64,000 bases of DNA, taken from contig JAJIRX010000829.1 in NCBI GenBank assembly GCA_023853785.1, forward strand, positions 524,485 to 588,484. The letters are read 5' to 3'. The notes beneath the pieces are model-generated. The model made no database searches and was not told where the DNA came from. It was given only the letters and a program-made list of their open reading frames with translations. Shown here one piece after another: positions 1 to 13,078 of this stretch (position 1 is its first letter; each line of letters starts with the position of its first letter). The translations under genes were made by a program, and so were the position numbers. This DNA is from Psilocybe azurescens. Its lineage: Eukaryota; Basidiomycota; Agaricomycetes; Agaricales; Agrocybaceae.

Positions 1-788
1 CCATTGGCAATAACTGGCAATGGCGCCAAAAGTTGGAGGACGTCGTAGTTTAAGGAGGAAATGCTGACATAATCACTTGCGTTGAAGCTGTGAGTCTGAA
101 CCTCATCTCGCCCAAATCTCGCCCGATGGGGGCTCCAACCTGGTCACGGTCTCCATTGCGACCTCTTTGTTTTCTACTAAGAACTCTCCTTCAAAGATAG
201 ATGTGATGTTTTTTTAACACGTCACCAAGAGTTGGGATATCTGATACACTATTTATGAAACTCTGAACTTCGCTCGTTCTGGCCACTGGTACAACACTGG
301 CAAGTAAAATGTCGCAACATTACCATAGTGCAATAGATGATAGGTGAATGAAATCAGTACTTGCAACGCCTAATCTGCCTTTAGTTAATACTCTAGAGGA
401 CTTTTTGCTATTCCTCGAGTATCCGACATTGTTGACGAAGTGCTAGGCCGGATGTTAGCACTTCAGATTCACGAATTACAGACGACTTGCATTTGCAGCA
501 AATTTACAGAAGAATTTGCACCGTAAGTTCTGGGTGCAACAGTACAACAGCAAATAGGTCACCGTGGCGGCCAGGTTAGTGGGAACAGATTCATCGTAGA
601 ACTAAGTATTTGTCCCTGTTACTGGGAAAACAGCTTGCAAGCATCTACAATCACAATCGCGTCGCGTCGCGTACCACCTTTCTTCGCTCGATCCGCCACC
701 TCCAGCGCTCCCCTGACACAGAAGGCCTTCATAGGACCTATATACCCTAACACCCACAAAACTCTTCCTGTAGGTTCAGACGCGATCT
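1..788. other. Intergenic, no gene recognised
   Basis: No conserved reading frame is visible on either strand. The short open frame at 635-820 has no family resemblance and overlaps the presumed promoter and 5' leader of the Nudix gene. The sequence is of ordinary complexity without repeats. The far left could hold the 3' flank of a neighbouring gene, but nothing supports that directly. Confidence 0.5.
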
Positions 789-1720
789 ATGACCAACATA
801 CCACCCGGTCTCGAGAATAAGGGTGCTCTCAACCAGTATGCAAGTGGCGGCGACGAAAAAACTGGCTCTCGTACATGAAAATAAAGCAATATACCAATGC
901 CTTCATTGTCAAAGACGACCATGTGAGATCCCTCTTGTCTGCCACTTGCTGTGGACTTGTTCTGAGTTTTCTGTGTACTATGCTACTTAGGTTCTACTTG
1001 GCTATAAGAAACGTGGCTTCGGAAAAGGAAAGTGAGTATCCTCGCACTATGAGCCTTCTCGAACAGGCTATAATAGATAATCAACTCTACATAGATATAA
1101 TGGATTCGGTGAGAACTAGGGCACTTTGTTCTGCAATGGTGTAAGTATTCTGATAGATCGGATGTACCGTGTACAGGTGGCAAAGTTGAGCCGGAAGAAA
1201 CATCATTGCAGGCCGCTGTACGTGAACTAGAGGTATCTCATTGCATATCTTCTCCTGGCATATGTCCTGAAACAAGGGATGCAAGGAAGAATCCGGTGTT
1301 ACCGCCCCTCTTGAGCACGCAGGCAGTCTTCTTTTCGTAAGCGAAGGAGTGGAATGTGCCTTCCAGATCGAAATCTATCGCACAGACACTTATGAAGGAA
1401 CTATCACAGAGTAAGCCTCACGACCTCTTCCATCCCTCACTTTCCAGCTCACATTCTCATCGATTACACAAAGATCCGACGAGATGCGACCAGAATGGTT
1501 TTCAGCTATTGCACCAACCAGCTCTAGCGCCGAAGTGAACTTGAAAGGAGAAGGACAGGCGTCCCCCTCTATTCCTTTCTCCCAGATGTGGGAGAGCGAC
1601 CCAGTCTGGTTCCCTCTCTTAATCTCGAAGCAAAAATTTGCGGGACGTGCAGACTTCACGCGAGACGGGGAGGAATTTAAGCTACACAGATGGTGGTATG
1701 CGACGGTATCTTCAAGCTGA
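789..1720 (+). CDS. MTH1/NUDT1-type Nudix hydrolase (oxidised purine nucleotide sanitiser)
   Basis: Reassembling exons 875-922, 991-1031, 1095-1108, 1177-1232, 1286-1410 and 1474-1720 gives about 176 residues that align along their length with human MTH1. Landmarks are KKRGFGKGKYNGFGGKVE, then a complete Nudix box (G-x5-E-x7-RELEEE-SGV), SDEMRPEWF, and PFSQMWESDPVWFPLL near the C-terminus. The family hydrolyses 8-oxo-dGTP and 2-OH-dATP to monophosphates, keeping damaged purines out of DNA; it is cytosolic or mitochondrial. Exon 3 is only 14 nt. The start is uncertain. ATG 875 fits the human length. A frame from ATG 789 (MTNIPPGLENKGALNQYASG) would join in frame and give a WLSYMKIK linker if the A run at 856-861 had one more A, so I place the start at 789 with one missing base. 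Without that base, 789-878 is an upstream ORF whose stop overlaps ATG 875. Confidence 0.93.
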
Positions 1721-2497
1721 ATATCTTCATCGTCGGATATCCTTCATTTTTTGCTCTATTTAGATTGACATATGGAACTTTGTTACCCCTTGTTTACACT
1801 TTCTAACAAGAACTCGTCCAGGATCCTTATTTAGGTTCATTTCTCCTTCCCCGCTCTCCTGCCATTTTTATAGGATCAACTGACCATTCACTAATACAAA
1901 TGCTATGTGTATATGGGGTCACGCTCCTGTGCAAGACATTATTGCTACCTTTGGATTAATTTCGATGTTAGAAAGTTTAGTAAACAATCACAAGACTAAT
2001 TCTTGATACTGAGGCTATGACAATCAAATTTAGGCGCCCATCGATCTTCAAGTTCTGGCCATCGCTCGTAGATTACAACTTTGCTCCTCCCTTCATCACT
2101 GTTTGTTAGTCCCCTGTATGTGCTCCCAGTCTTTGCCAACTCCCAAAACTTGATCAGATGGCTCATCGCGCAAGTCGCAACCATAATGCTTCAGATCGGC
2201 TATTTGCTTCCAAAGTGCATGGTAAAGTGAATTGGTCTTCCGCGGTCAGACGTATCAGGACACAGCGCGCATTCTTAGAATTCTCTGGCATCAGCATGGA
2301 AGGACCCATTCTGTACTCCTAGGTTGAGCCCCAAATCCATGGCAAATCTGTAGTCTCCTATGCGCATGGCCAGACATAAGTAGTAATATAATAGCCAAAA
2401 TACTGCGTCCTAGTCGACGATAAACATCAGCACATAGTATAGATAGATAGATGTCAGTAAAGTACAAGAGGATTCGCCTACTCATGCGGATGGAAAA
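1721..2497. other. Convergent intergenic region
   Basis: This lies between two convergent genes and should contain both 3' ends. Small minus-strand open frames (1996-2184; 2291-2485) show no family resemblance and no start context. The first could be an exon of an unrecognised minus-strand gene, but I cannot support it. Confidence 0.4.
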
Positions 2498-3866
2498 TTA
2501 TACTGGATTCACACATTCATACCATTGTATGACACTGCCGATTAAAAAGCCCAGCCACCCCAAAAAGTCGACAAAGCACTCTCGTATTCTGAGCCGCTGC
2601 TCGTCATTGCGGCATAGCCAAAGGCTCCTGACAAGGTGAATCCAACGGCACCAATGAAATTCCATACTGAAGTTCGGGCTCGATCTCAACAAGGAAATAC
2701 ATAGCGGAGAATAAGTGGCATGCATACCTCCAACTTGCCATCCGAGAGATGTTATCGTGGGCTTCCACCAAACGTTTTGTGCTTCGAGCATGATGAAGGT
2801 CCTACCAAGTATAACTTGAAAATCAATGGTTTGGAAACTTGAAGATGTATAATTTGGTACTGACGCGCTTATCATGAATCCAGTACCACCAATGACTTGT
2901 GGGGTCCAAAATATACCATCATTGAGACCTTGGTTATTCATTAATCCTTCTTGAATGTTAGGTATTGCAGTAAACCTTGCACGAAGATTATGAGATCCCA
3001 TAAGAAAATGGACCAGCAAAGAGAGCGTACCCGCTTATCCAGAATATACTGGCCGCTAACAATTGAAAGAAGGCCCCAAGAAACCCTAGCTCACGGAAAT
3101 ATTTTCCACTTGCAGAAAACCAAATCCAACGATGCTTTGGCGGGCCGTCGTCGCGCTTTGTAATGTCTGGAGAAGGAGTCCGTGGCTCATTTCCTGCAGC
3201 CGTTTCACTATTTCCATTGCTAGTATTTCTGGAATTCGATGTCAAGAGTTCTTTCACATTCCATCCAAATCGTGTAGCGTCTTCTCTGTTCCATGCTTCT
3301 AGAATGCCAAATATCGAGCCTAACTCGAATAAAGTGGCACCCAGGAAGGCCGTCCATCCTTGGCTATTGGGAGCCTTCATGAAGCTCGAGTCACTGAATG
3401 GAAGAAAGGCAGCAAAGCCGTTGATGACCCAGACTATACTGCCTAAAGTGAACCACTGAAGCACGTCGAAAGCATAGCGTAAGTCGGTATCAGAACTGTA
3501 GGCGAAATGCAAAATACGCACTACGGCGACCCACCAGCTAACGTTCCAGTACTCGAGACGGCGCATATTGGCTAGTCGAAGCCAGAACGAACGAAGCCGA
3601 GTCGAAGGCCGTTTATACAGACCTTTGCGATGCCATCGCGAAAACCAATTCTGCGTCGCCCCATCCTCGATTGTAAGCGTTGCATGCGTAGGATGGAAAA
3701 TATGGCCCAATGGTTTTGGGAGTGCATTCCTAGCACACTCTTTCACCACTGATGGATGAGGAGTATGGTGCCACCGTGGTATATGGTAGTGGCCTTTATG
3801 CTTGACGAAGCGGGTTCGCAACTGTGCGAATTTCTCTGGGTCTCCTGAACCTGATGGCGACTGCAT
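2498..3866 (-). CDS. Multi-pass integral membrane protein, conserved fungal family
   Basis: The minus-strand gene has exons 3866-3031, 2975-2865, 2801-2728 and 2666-2498, and introns of 55, 63 and 61 nt with clean GT/AG ends. The product, about 395 residues, has a soluble N-terminal region rich in His and Trp (IPRWHHTPHPS). It then has several hydrophobic segments: one at the WFTLGSIVWVINGFAAFLPF stretch, one at FLGAFFQLLAASIFWISG, then WTPQVIGGTGFMIS, VWNFIGAVGFTLSGAFGY and FLIGSVIQWYE just before the C-terminus. It resembles multi-pass membrane proteins of unknown function that recur in fungi; I know no substrate. The last exon shows one oddity: FWGGWAF and LIGSVIQWYE are in different frames, and one extra base in the A run at 2544-2548 would join them. 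It is divergent from Rpt6 with 559 bp between start codons. Confidence 0.78.
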
Positions 3867-4425
3867 TGGAATTCAAGATAATAAAGCGGGTGTTCAAGTT
3901 CAACGTTAACGTTCAGAGTCGGACTCGCGTGAGTAGATTTCTCTGAAATACATGATTTACTCCACTACGCTCTCATCGGGGCCTAGGCTGACGTCGGTTT
4001 TTAAAATAAAGATAGATTTGATCAATTCGGAGAAACATGGAGAAAACCTTGAGAAAAGGGACAGCGTGGGGCGCCCTGATGGCGACAACAAAGCCGAAGT
4101 ATCATCTGACAATGAGAAAGAGGAAGTGAGAGTTGGAATACTCAAACCAAAAGAATCGTACGGCTAGAGAGAAAACAAAAGCAATGGCAGATCATTCATT
4201 CATTCGCCCTATTGGAGGTGAGAGTCAAGTGAGAGTTTGATGAGAGCCACTAACCTATATGTACGACTTATAGCTGAGGACGAGTTCAGTATTTGCTTAT
4301 GTTGACATAGCCAAACATCAGACAGGAGAAACGTGACCAAGTGGACGCGTACGCCATCCAAACTTCGACCTCGATAGACTACAGTGACTTCCACTTTATA
4401 CATCGCCTGTCGATTCCACTCTGCT
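3867..4425. promoter_or_regulatory. Shared divergent promoter region (membrane protein / Rpt6)
   Basis: This is the gap between two divergent start codons, so both promoters must lie here. The AT-rich interior holds short open frames on both strands with no conservation signature. No clear TATA box or named binding site stands out. Confidence 0.45.
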
Positions 4426-5923
<1,498 letters not shown>

Positions 5924-6825
5924 ACCTCGTTCCTCGCCTTTATTGTATTGTAGTATTCTCGATATCCATTTCCTTTTCTTTTTTCAAAAGTGAACCGAGA
6001 AGTGCACTACTGCCTTGGGTTTCTGCTCGCACACTTGACTTTCAATAGCCTAATATCTGATTTCATTCTGGTGGTATCAATCTGCGAAAACAAAATGTCG
6101 GGTTTGTTTGAACAATAGAGAGCTTGCAGGTTGCAGCTGTTGGACGATTCGCGAAATGCGCTTCTCCTAGGTACTTTGACCGGCCCTAAATTAACTGTCA
6201 AACCGCGAAACGCAACGTGAAAACAGAACTTTATCGTCTTTTACTTGCCACTGTCGAAATTGGGTTGACAAAGCTCCTTAATGTTCCCCCAAAGTGTTCT
6301 ACTGTAATGGATATAAAACGCTGCTGTCTACAAGGGATGGTCTTGAAATGCTCCAAATGGGTCCGATAAATGAGTAATGGTCTTCTTCGCATTACGCCAC
6401 CCCAGATGGCAGCGGATGCTCGACGAGGAGAAGCTTGATTTTTGCCAAAACCCTATTGGGTTGAATTAAAGCTCCGTGGACCCGTACCTTCTCTCGAGTC
6501 TCATGTGTGTCGTACAATCATGTCAATATCCAAAAAGACGAATGCGCAAACAGTCACATAATCTTATGCACCATTTGGCTTCATTCCAGACCGCAAGACC
6601 TCAGAGCCTTTCGCGTATCTTCGCCAGTCTGTGTTAGGCGCTCATGAAGAAGGATTAGGATGAATTCTTGCGGAAGGAAACTCAAAGGGGTGTAACTAGC
6701 CGCGTGGTGACGGAAGAGAAGGATCATCAAAGGCTAAAAAAACTTTGCATAAAAGGGCGCACTTACGTGACCTGTCCGCTTTCTCCGTTTCTTCTTTTTT
6801 TCTCGGTTGGACGCAACCTGTCGAC
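5924..6825. promoter_or_regulatory. Rpt6 3' flank and helicase promoter region
   Basis: No gene is recognised in these 0.9 kb. A TATA-like GCATAAAAGG at about 6747-6756 lies roughly 75 bp before the helicase start codon and is followed by a pyrimidine-rich stretch (6777-6815), a common arrangement just upstream of fungal starts. Confidence 0.4.
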
Positions 6826-9800
6826 ATGGCAGGGAATTGCCCCAACGTCCTCGCTCAGGGCACTTGCTCAGACACCAGCTGCACGTACAGCCATACCATC
6901 ACCACTTGCGACGCCTGCAACCTCGTCTTCGTCGACGACGACGCGTACCAGAGCCATCTTTCAAGCACAAAGCATAAAAGCAGAGTTTCTGGATCCTCGG
7001 TCGTGTCTCATTGCAGCGTTTGTATTGCAAATATCACTGGCGGAGAAAAAGGGTGGGACGTACATATCAAAGGCAAACGACACGCCAACAACGTCATTAT
7101 AAAAGGAGTCTCCGCTGAAACGCTACCTCAAGCAGCCACCACCACAACGAAGAACACATTTTGCGATTTGTGTCAAAGCATGGTGTATAATCCTCACTGG
7201 AATGCGCATATTAAGAGCGACCGGCACCAATCTCGCGAGTCTTTCACTCGATATAGGAGTGCCTTAGAAGATGCCGAGGCAGACAAAAACGGCGTGACTA
7301 TCGAAGGAAACTTCGACTTCGACTTTGTAGATCCAGCGACTGCCCAAGGCGGAGTGCATACCTATGTCAGTATCATAACTTCTGCGGTTCATTCAAGATG
7401 TGTATTGTCCGAGCTGCGGCTCGCGTCCAGTCAAGGGACGAGGACCATCATTCCTGTGTGAGTGGCTTTTCTCACCTTTTGGGCGCCTTTGTTGAGTTTA
7501 CTCCAGATTTTCCGCTGTATTACAAGGCACTGCACGAAGCATCACGTCCCGAAGCCCGTTGACTGTAACTATCACTCTTAGGCAAGGCCATATTGGCCGC
7601 TACGAGGACCGGCTGGAGTTCATCTTTGAAGACACGCAACTCAGGAAAGTCTTCGTCATCATTCGCACCTTGAAGGCAATTGTTGGGTACAAAGCCGATC
7701 ATGAAGCGCTGCGACCAAGGGCGCCGTATGTGCCTCGCACACGTTCCGCGTACAAACCCATCACCAATGTCGTCGAAGGTATCAAGCCTCCAGCTCTGAG
7801 TGCCGTTAAATATATTGTTCGTCTTCCTCGGACGGATATACCACATCAATTGCAGGCCATGTTGGCGGCCTCCGAGTCGACACATAGGCTCATGAGCAAC
7901 ATCAAAAGGATTTTCATGCCAAATTCTTTAAACAGCGACACGTATGGGAAACACTTCAAGAATCTGCTATGGATTGAGGAATATAAAATGGAGTATGTAC
8001 CACCATTGATTTCGTTCCGGCAGTGCGATTCTTATTCAACATCAGGCAGGATTTGGAGAGATATGATATTCTGGAAGCGACATTGGCCAAATACAACAGT
8101 TACTACTAGTGAGTCAACCACGAACAGTCCAAAGTGTACTTGTATTAATTCCATGTTGACTATTAGCTTGGAAGTTCCAGGGTTAGCAGAGAAACGTCCC
8201 AGTGTTTTAGTTGGTGAGTACATATAGTCGAATGTGACGTCTGTTATTTACGTTAACATCCTGTCCCACAAGGCGACCTTATACTTGTTCAGGAGAGGGG
8301 TATTAGAGACGGACGCTGGTTCGAAGGACATGTACACGTCGTTCGTCAATCCGAAGTTGGCCTTCGATTCCATGGTTCCTTTACGCAGCATCCCGAAGGA
8401 AGACGATTCCACGTCCGCTTCAAACTAAACCGCATTCCTTCCCGTCGCCAACACCAGGCTATGGATAGTGCATTCACCGAAGATCGCGTTCTTTTCCCTC
8501 GTGTTTCCCACATTGCTCCCGGACCTGCTCGCCGACCTGCGAGCGTTGGTATGAAGCTGATTAATCCATTATTAACGTTGAACGCGCCACAACTTCAAGC
8601 GGTCGCATCAATTGTGACATTACGTCCTGGTTCTCCTCCGTTTATTGTATTCGGGCCGTGAGTTTTTTCCATTACTTACAACTTGAAGTGTATCACCTTT
8701 ACCTAAATCACCTCTTCAGACCTGGGACGGGAAAGACGATCACTATAGTAGAGGCTATTCTACAGGTTCTGGAGGCCGATCCTCGGGCTAGAATCCTTGC
8801 ATGTGCTCCCAGCAACTCTGCGGCCGACCTTATTGCCTCTCGCCTTCGAGTGGATCGAGTGACTCGAGAAGATCGCAAGCTCAACGTGAACCAACTATTC
8901 CGTTTTTACGCTGCGTCGCGCTTCAAAAATCAAGTACCTGACGATTTGCTGCCATTCACAGCAACTTTACCTGATGGGCATTTTACAGTTCCGCCTATGC
9001 ACAAGTTGCGAAACTACAGGGTAGTGGTGTCGACATGCGTCTCTGCATCCTTTTCGGCCGGAATTGGCATGGCTCGTGGACATTTTACGCATATATTTAT
9101 TGACGAAGCCGGCCAGGCGACCGAGCCTGAGGCCTTTGTTTCTATCAAGACCATGGCAGACAGTAACACAAATATCATCCTTTCAGGCGACCCGAAACAA
9201 CTCGGCCCAATCGTTCGCTCCGCTATTACCAGAGAACTCGGCCTAGAGAAGAGCTATCTCGAACGACTGATGGACAGTGAGCCTTATGACCTGAAAAACT
9301 CGTACGGTAAAAGGTATGTGGCAGGAGTGCCGCTGTCTTCCAAATACCTATCATGTCGACTTATTAGACGTTTTCTCCAAGTGTTGTCAAGCTTGTCAAA
9401 AATTTCAGGTCGCATGACGCTATATTAAAGTTCCCAAATCAAACCTTTTATGAAAACGAACTGCAGCAGTGTGCCCAGCCATCCATTATCAACGCGTATT
9501 TGGACTCTTCGTACCTGCCTTCAAAGAAATTCCCGGTTGTTTTCCACGCCGTTGCCGGGAAAGATGACCGGGAGGCATCGTCTCCGTCTTTTTCAACATT
9601 GATGAAATTACACAAATCAAAAGTTATGTGCAGAGGCTGAAGTCTGACCGGGCTTTCCGCACAGGTATTGTGTATTCCTTTCAATGTCGTGTCTTTCAAA
9701 TCTGATTTGGTTTCTCTCTAACCATTCAGCTGATAAAGACATTGGAATCATCGCTCCTTACCACGCACAATGCGTCAAATTAAGGGCGGCTTTACGAAAT

Positions 9801-10376
9801 GTCGCAGACGATGTCAAGATAGGCTCGGTTGAAGAGTTCCAAGGACAGGTACGTCAGCCGTTAATCTCATCTCATCCATTACGAGAGGCTTATCCATTCA
9901 TTGTATGTACACAGGAACGCAAGATCATCTTGATTTCCACTGTTAGAAGCAGCAAGGAGTTCGTGGAGTACGACTTGAAACATACCCTCGGCTTTGTGGC
10001 CAATCCCCGACGCTTCAATGGTATGTCTACGCTATCTCTCTTTCGTCACATTCTCACCGAAAAGCCTCATCTAGTTGCGGTGACGAGGGCCCAGGCGTTG
10101 CTTATCATTGTCGGCGACCCACAGGTCCTGTCTCTCGACCCACTCTGGAGGTCGTTCCTCAATTACATATACTTGCAAGGCGGATGGACTGGCCCGGATA
10201 TTACATGGGACCCTAATATTCCTGTGGATGAGGCTGGTGGGTACGATAAGGATGTTCGTCAGACTGCGACGCTTGATATGAATGAGTTTGCGAGGCGTAT
10301 GGAAGGCCTCGCGTTAGCTGATGTCGACGAGGATTTGGACGCTAATGTGGATAGACCATGGCGCGATGTCGAGTAG
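6826..10376 (+). CDS. Zinc-finger SF1 RNA helicase, MOV10/SDE3-like (copy A)
   Basis: The start ATG opens a CCCH finger (C-x8-C-x4-C-x3-H), then three U1-type C2H2 fingers (CDACNLVF, CSVCIAN, CDLCQSM), a beta-rich MOV10-type region and a UPF1-like superfamily 1 helicase core. Helicase motifs are GPPGTGKT split by an intron at 8658-8719, IDEAGQATEPEA at about 9099-9134, GDPKQLGP, EEFQGQE and VAVTRAQALLIIVGDP. At least eight short introns are placed with confidence (7458-7506, 7993-8045, 8109-8166, 8214-8272, 8658-8719, and others to 10021-10074). Relatives act in RNA silencing and transposon control (Arabidopsis SDE3, Neurospora SAD-3, animal MOV10). Near 9586-9593 one base is missing relative to copy B, shifting frame; read support is needed. 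Splicing around 9314-9412 is ambiguous, because the conserved VVKLVKNFRSHD reads across it. Everything from 8109 onward is duplicated downstream. Confidence 0.9.
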
Positions 10377-11307
10377 ATGATCCTCAGGTGAGGGTTCCAG
10401 TGGGTGCGACTCTTTGACTGATTGACATTGACATACGTATGTTATTTTGTTGGTGCCTGGAATGCACTTGCTATTAGCGCCGTTCTACTCTACATTCCCC
10501 GTCGTCTTTTAATCTTTTGCTTCTTGTTTTCCAGTTGCTGTGACGCCTCATAATATTCAAGACTCTTGTTAATATACCACCTTGCATGTGCCTATCTCAA
10601 GCCATGTTCAATCTTACATCGTACAGCAACGCGACAGGGCCTGGATTACAGCTCTCGAGTCTCAGCAATCATGATGGGCAAGGAACCCGCGGACCCTGAA
10701 GTGACATCTAATTTTAGAACTCGTACTGATTTCAGCAAGTTCAAAGGGAAGAACGCTTTGCAGTAATCGGATACTTTAGCAGCACAGAGCTCAGTCGGCT
10801 CTTTTACTTACTTTCAACTCATCACTGATGTCATGAATCAGAGTATTGCTATAATTAACAAAACATACTCTGACGAACTGGCGTGAATGGACTTCAGTCA
10901 AAGCGGTCTTCCGTTTAACTCGTGAATCAGGTTGCGAAAAAAAAAAACGGAAATCTTTCCTTGTCTGTCACAGTTGATGTGAGTGAGTCCCTTTTCGCAA
11001 AGCTTGCATCACGAATTTTGAAAAAAAGCTGTATATTCAAACCGACTTAAAACTCAATATTGATAACTTTATATATATATACTTTTAACACTTTTTCTGA
11101 TTTCAAAATCAAATGTGCAAGATACTAACGTGATAATGTGATGAACACCAGATGTTCGTGTTGCCGAAAAGCAGGCCCTTATTCGGTTAGTACAGGTCTA
11201 CTACAGGAGATGCAAATGATCGTTCTGAGCTAATGAAGAGTAGAAATACATCTACAGCGGTATTCGTAGCAGAAACCACAAATATAACAACACAATACAC
11301 GTATGAT
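10377..11307. other. Convergent intergenic region between helicase A and HNH A
   Basis: This holds the two 3' flanks. About 349 bp (10391-10739) are absent from unit B, whose copy jumps straight to TTCAAAGGGAAGAACG. A poly-A run at 10938 and an ATATAT stretch at 11071 are present. The open frame at 10566-10766 crosses the indel and looks non-coding. Confidence 0.5.
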
Positions 11308-12760
11308 TCACTGCACCTTGACCAACTCAAATAGCTTGGTAATAGATTCCTTCAATAATTGTTTTTCCATCACATCCTCTAGCTCTGGCCAGGATCGCAC
11401 AGGGGGAACATTGCCCTTGTCATCTTTATACATGTATAAGAGCTCATCGAAAAATTTCCCCGCACCACTCATATTCAAAACTCCAGCTATGGTGGCATGA
11501 ATGTGAATATATAGAGGGTTAGGCAAATCAATGGAACGGTTCCTCTTGCGAGTAGAGCTGGAGGGGAAATCATTGCTGCGGTCTCTGAATGTGATACGAT
11601 TGTTTTCAGGTTTTTCAGTATTCCTCTGCCATTAAAGACCTTCAGGTCGTATACATGCTCCGTCTAGATGTGTTGTCAACTCAATGGAATGAATCAAGTT
11701 TCATACTCCTCACCTCTGTTTGCTTCAAGCACCAGTGAAAATTATCAAACCCATGGTGTGCATCGTGTTGCAGGATAATGCCGTTGTCGGCGTCATCTAT
11801 CCTTTCATGCAATTCCTCCAGATTCTTGACTGGAATACGAGTAAAATTGACTAATATGTCAAATGTTGTCACAGCGGACTTGTACTGCGTGTAATGGATA
11901 AACAACGTTTGGCCAACAAATACCTTGGTTTGAATGGTGGGGTGACTCACAGATTTAGAGCCATTAAATTGACAGATCGCCCTACGAAGTATGTGAGCGC
12001 CGTTCAATCGAACACTAGGTGTATCATCTGATGGCTGAGGGTGTGACCAGTCTTCAAACCCTGTTAAGACACATGTATATCCGCCTCGCAGCAGTACCTT
12101 GAGGGGCGGTCAAACAAAGCAATATTTGGGTCAGAGGACACCCACGTACATTGTTGCGGAATGATTTTGCCCTGTTGCCCACTCCTTCCCGAAGATGGGT
12201 TGTTGTTTCGCCGATGGTCGGGGTCGCCATGCCAGAAGGAGTTTCATTGCGTTGGTTTTCGTGACCCCTGGTTGTTTTAACTAAAAAGAAATGTCAGATT
12301 CCGTTCCAGTGATCAGGAAATGCCAGCAGGACTGACAGACGAACAGAAGATGAGTAAGCCATGTGGTACCGAGAGCTTGAAGTGCCTCTATCTCGTCCTT
12401 CTGTTTGGAACACGCCACAATGGCACAGGCCACATATCGCTTTCCACTTTCGCCTCCGTCTTCGTCAGCGCAAGCAAGCATAGCAAGCATGACTTTATCG
12501 AGCCCCACAGATATTTCTTTGAAATCCTTCTTGTATTTGTAGATACTGCTTGGGTGAGATGCGAACTTTTCCTTGATTATCGTCTCTGCTTTATCGGCGA
12601 GTTCCTGAATTGGGGCATCGCTCTCTTCAAGTTTGAGTGCGTCAATACTTGGCTTGAGTTTTTCCTCGTAAAGTTTGACCGAACTTTCCGAAGAACAAGA
12701 CGTAAGAGTAGACAATGTTGAAGCATTAGACTGTAAGGAGTCATTTCTGTTGTGAGACAT
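11308..12760 (-). CDS. Fungal HNH-endonuclease-like protein (copy A)
   Basis: The minus-strand gene starts at MSHNRNDSLQSNASTLSTL with an acidic, helical N-terminal region of about 140 residues. Spliced exons then give RGGYTCVLTGFEDW, GAHILRRAI and DNGIILQHDAHHGFDNFHW, followed by RDRSNDFPSSSTRKRNRSI and an IAGVLNMSGAGKFFDELL tail. The spacing of AH, N and H, with the upstream CVLTG, fits the HNH_2-type domain found in many basidiomycete proteins of unknown role; HNH domains are metal-dependent nucleases. The first-exon donor is GTCAGT at 12336-12331. The T run at 11611-11615 has one T fewer than copy B, which breaks the frame between the HNH core and the C-terminal region. Copy A keeps the last motif histidine that copy B lost. 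It faces the helicase tail to tail and travels with it in each full duplication unit. Confidence 0.72.
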
Positions 12761-13078
12761 TAGATACGTCGCGGTTGGTTCGTAGCAAGAGCAAGAGAAG
12801 AGATGTGGAATCTGGGTTGGATGTGGATAAAGCTTGACAAAGCTTGTTATTCATGTCTGAACCAACAGTTGCATTTTTGCAAAAGGGCTAGATGGAAAGA
12901 TAAGATTAGAGAAAAGATTAGATAACGAGTGTGGTCGGATCGTCACACATCTCCCAACCTATGTACTCCACACCATTGCATATCGGACAAACGTCTTGAT
13001 TTGTCAATACGGCTCCCCGGACATCGTCTAGATTTATGTACCTGCTAGGAGATCTACTCTCCCTTGCCTGCGCAACCG

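Larger units (their letters stand above)
8109..13078. repeat. Tandem segmental duplication, unit A
   Basis: This 4.97-kb unit contains the 3' two thirds of the helicase plus the convergent HNH-like gene. It starts with GTGAGTCAACCACGAAC at 8109, exactly the splice donor of helicase intron 3. The same sequence opens units B (13079) and C (17663). The extent is judged by eye from long near-identical blocks. Confidence 0.9.

Noticed and set aside
789..878. Regulatory upstream ORF whose stop overlaps the Nudix ATG (ATGA)
   Set aside because: One additional A at 856-861 fuses it in frame to the Nudix protein with a plausible linker, and the same kind of single-base loss recurs in neighbouring genes, so an N-terminal extension is more likely. 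Kept only as an alternative.
3952..4167. 71-codon frame in the divergent promoter region
   Set aside because: Charged low-complexity translation, open on both strands, no splice or family support.
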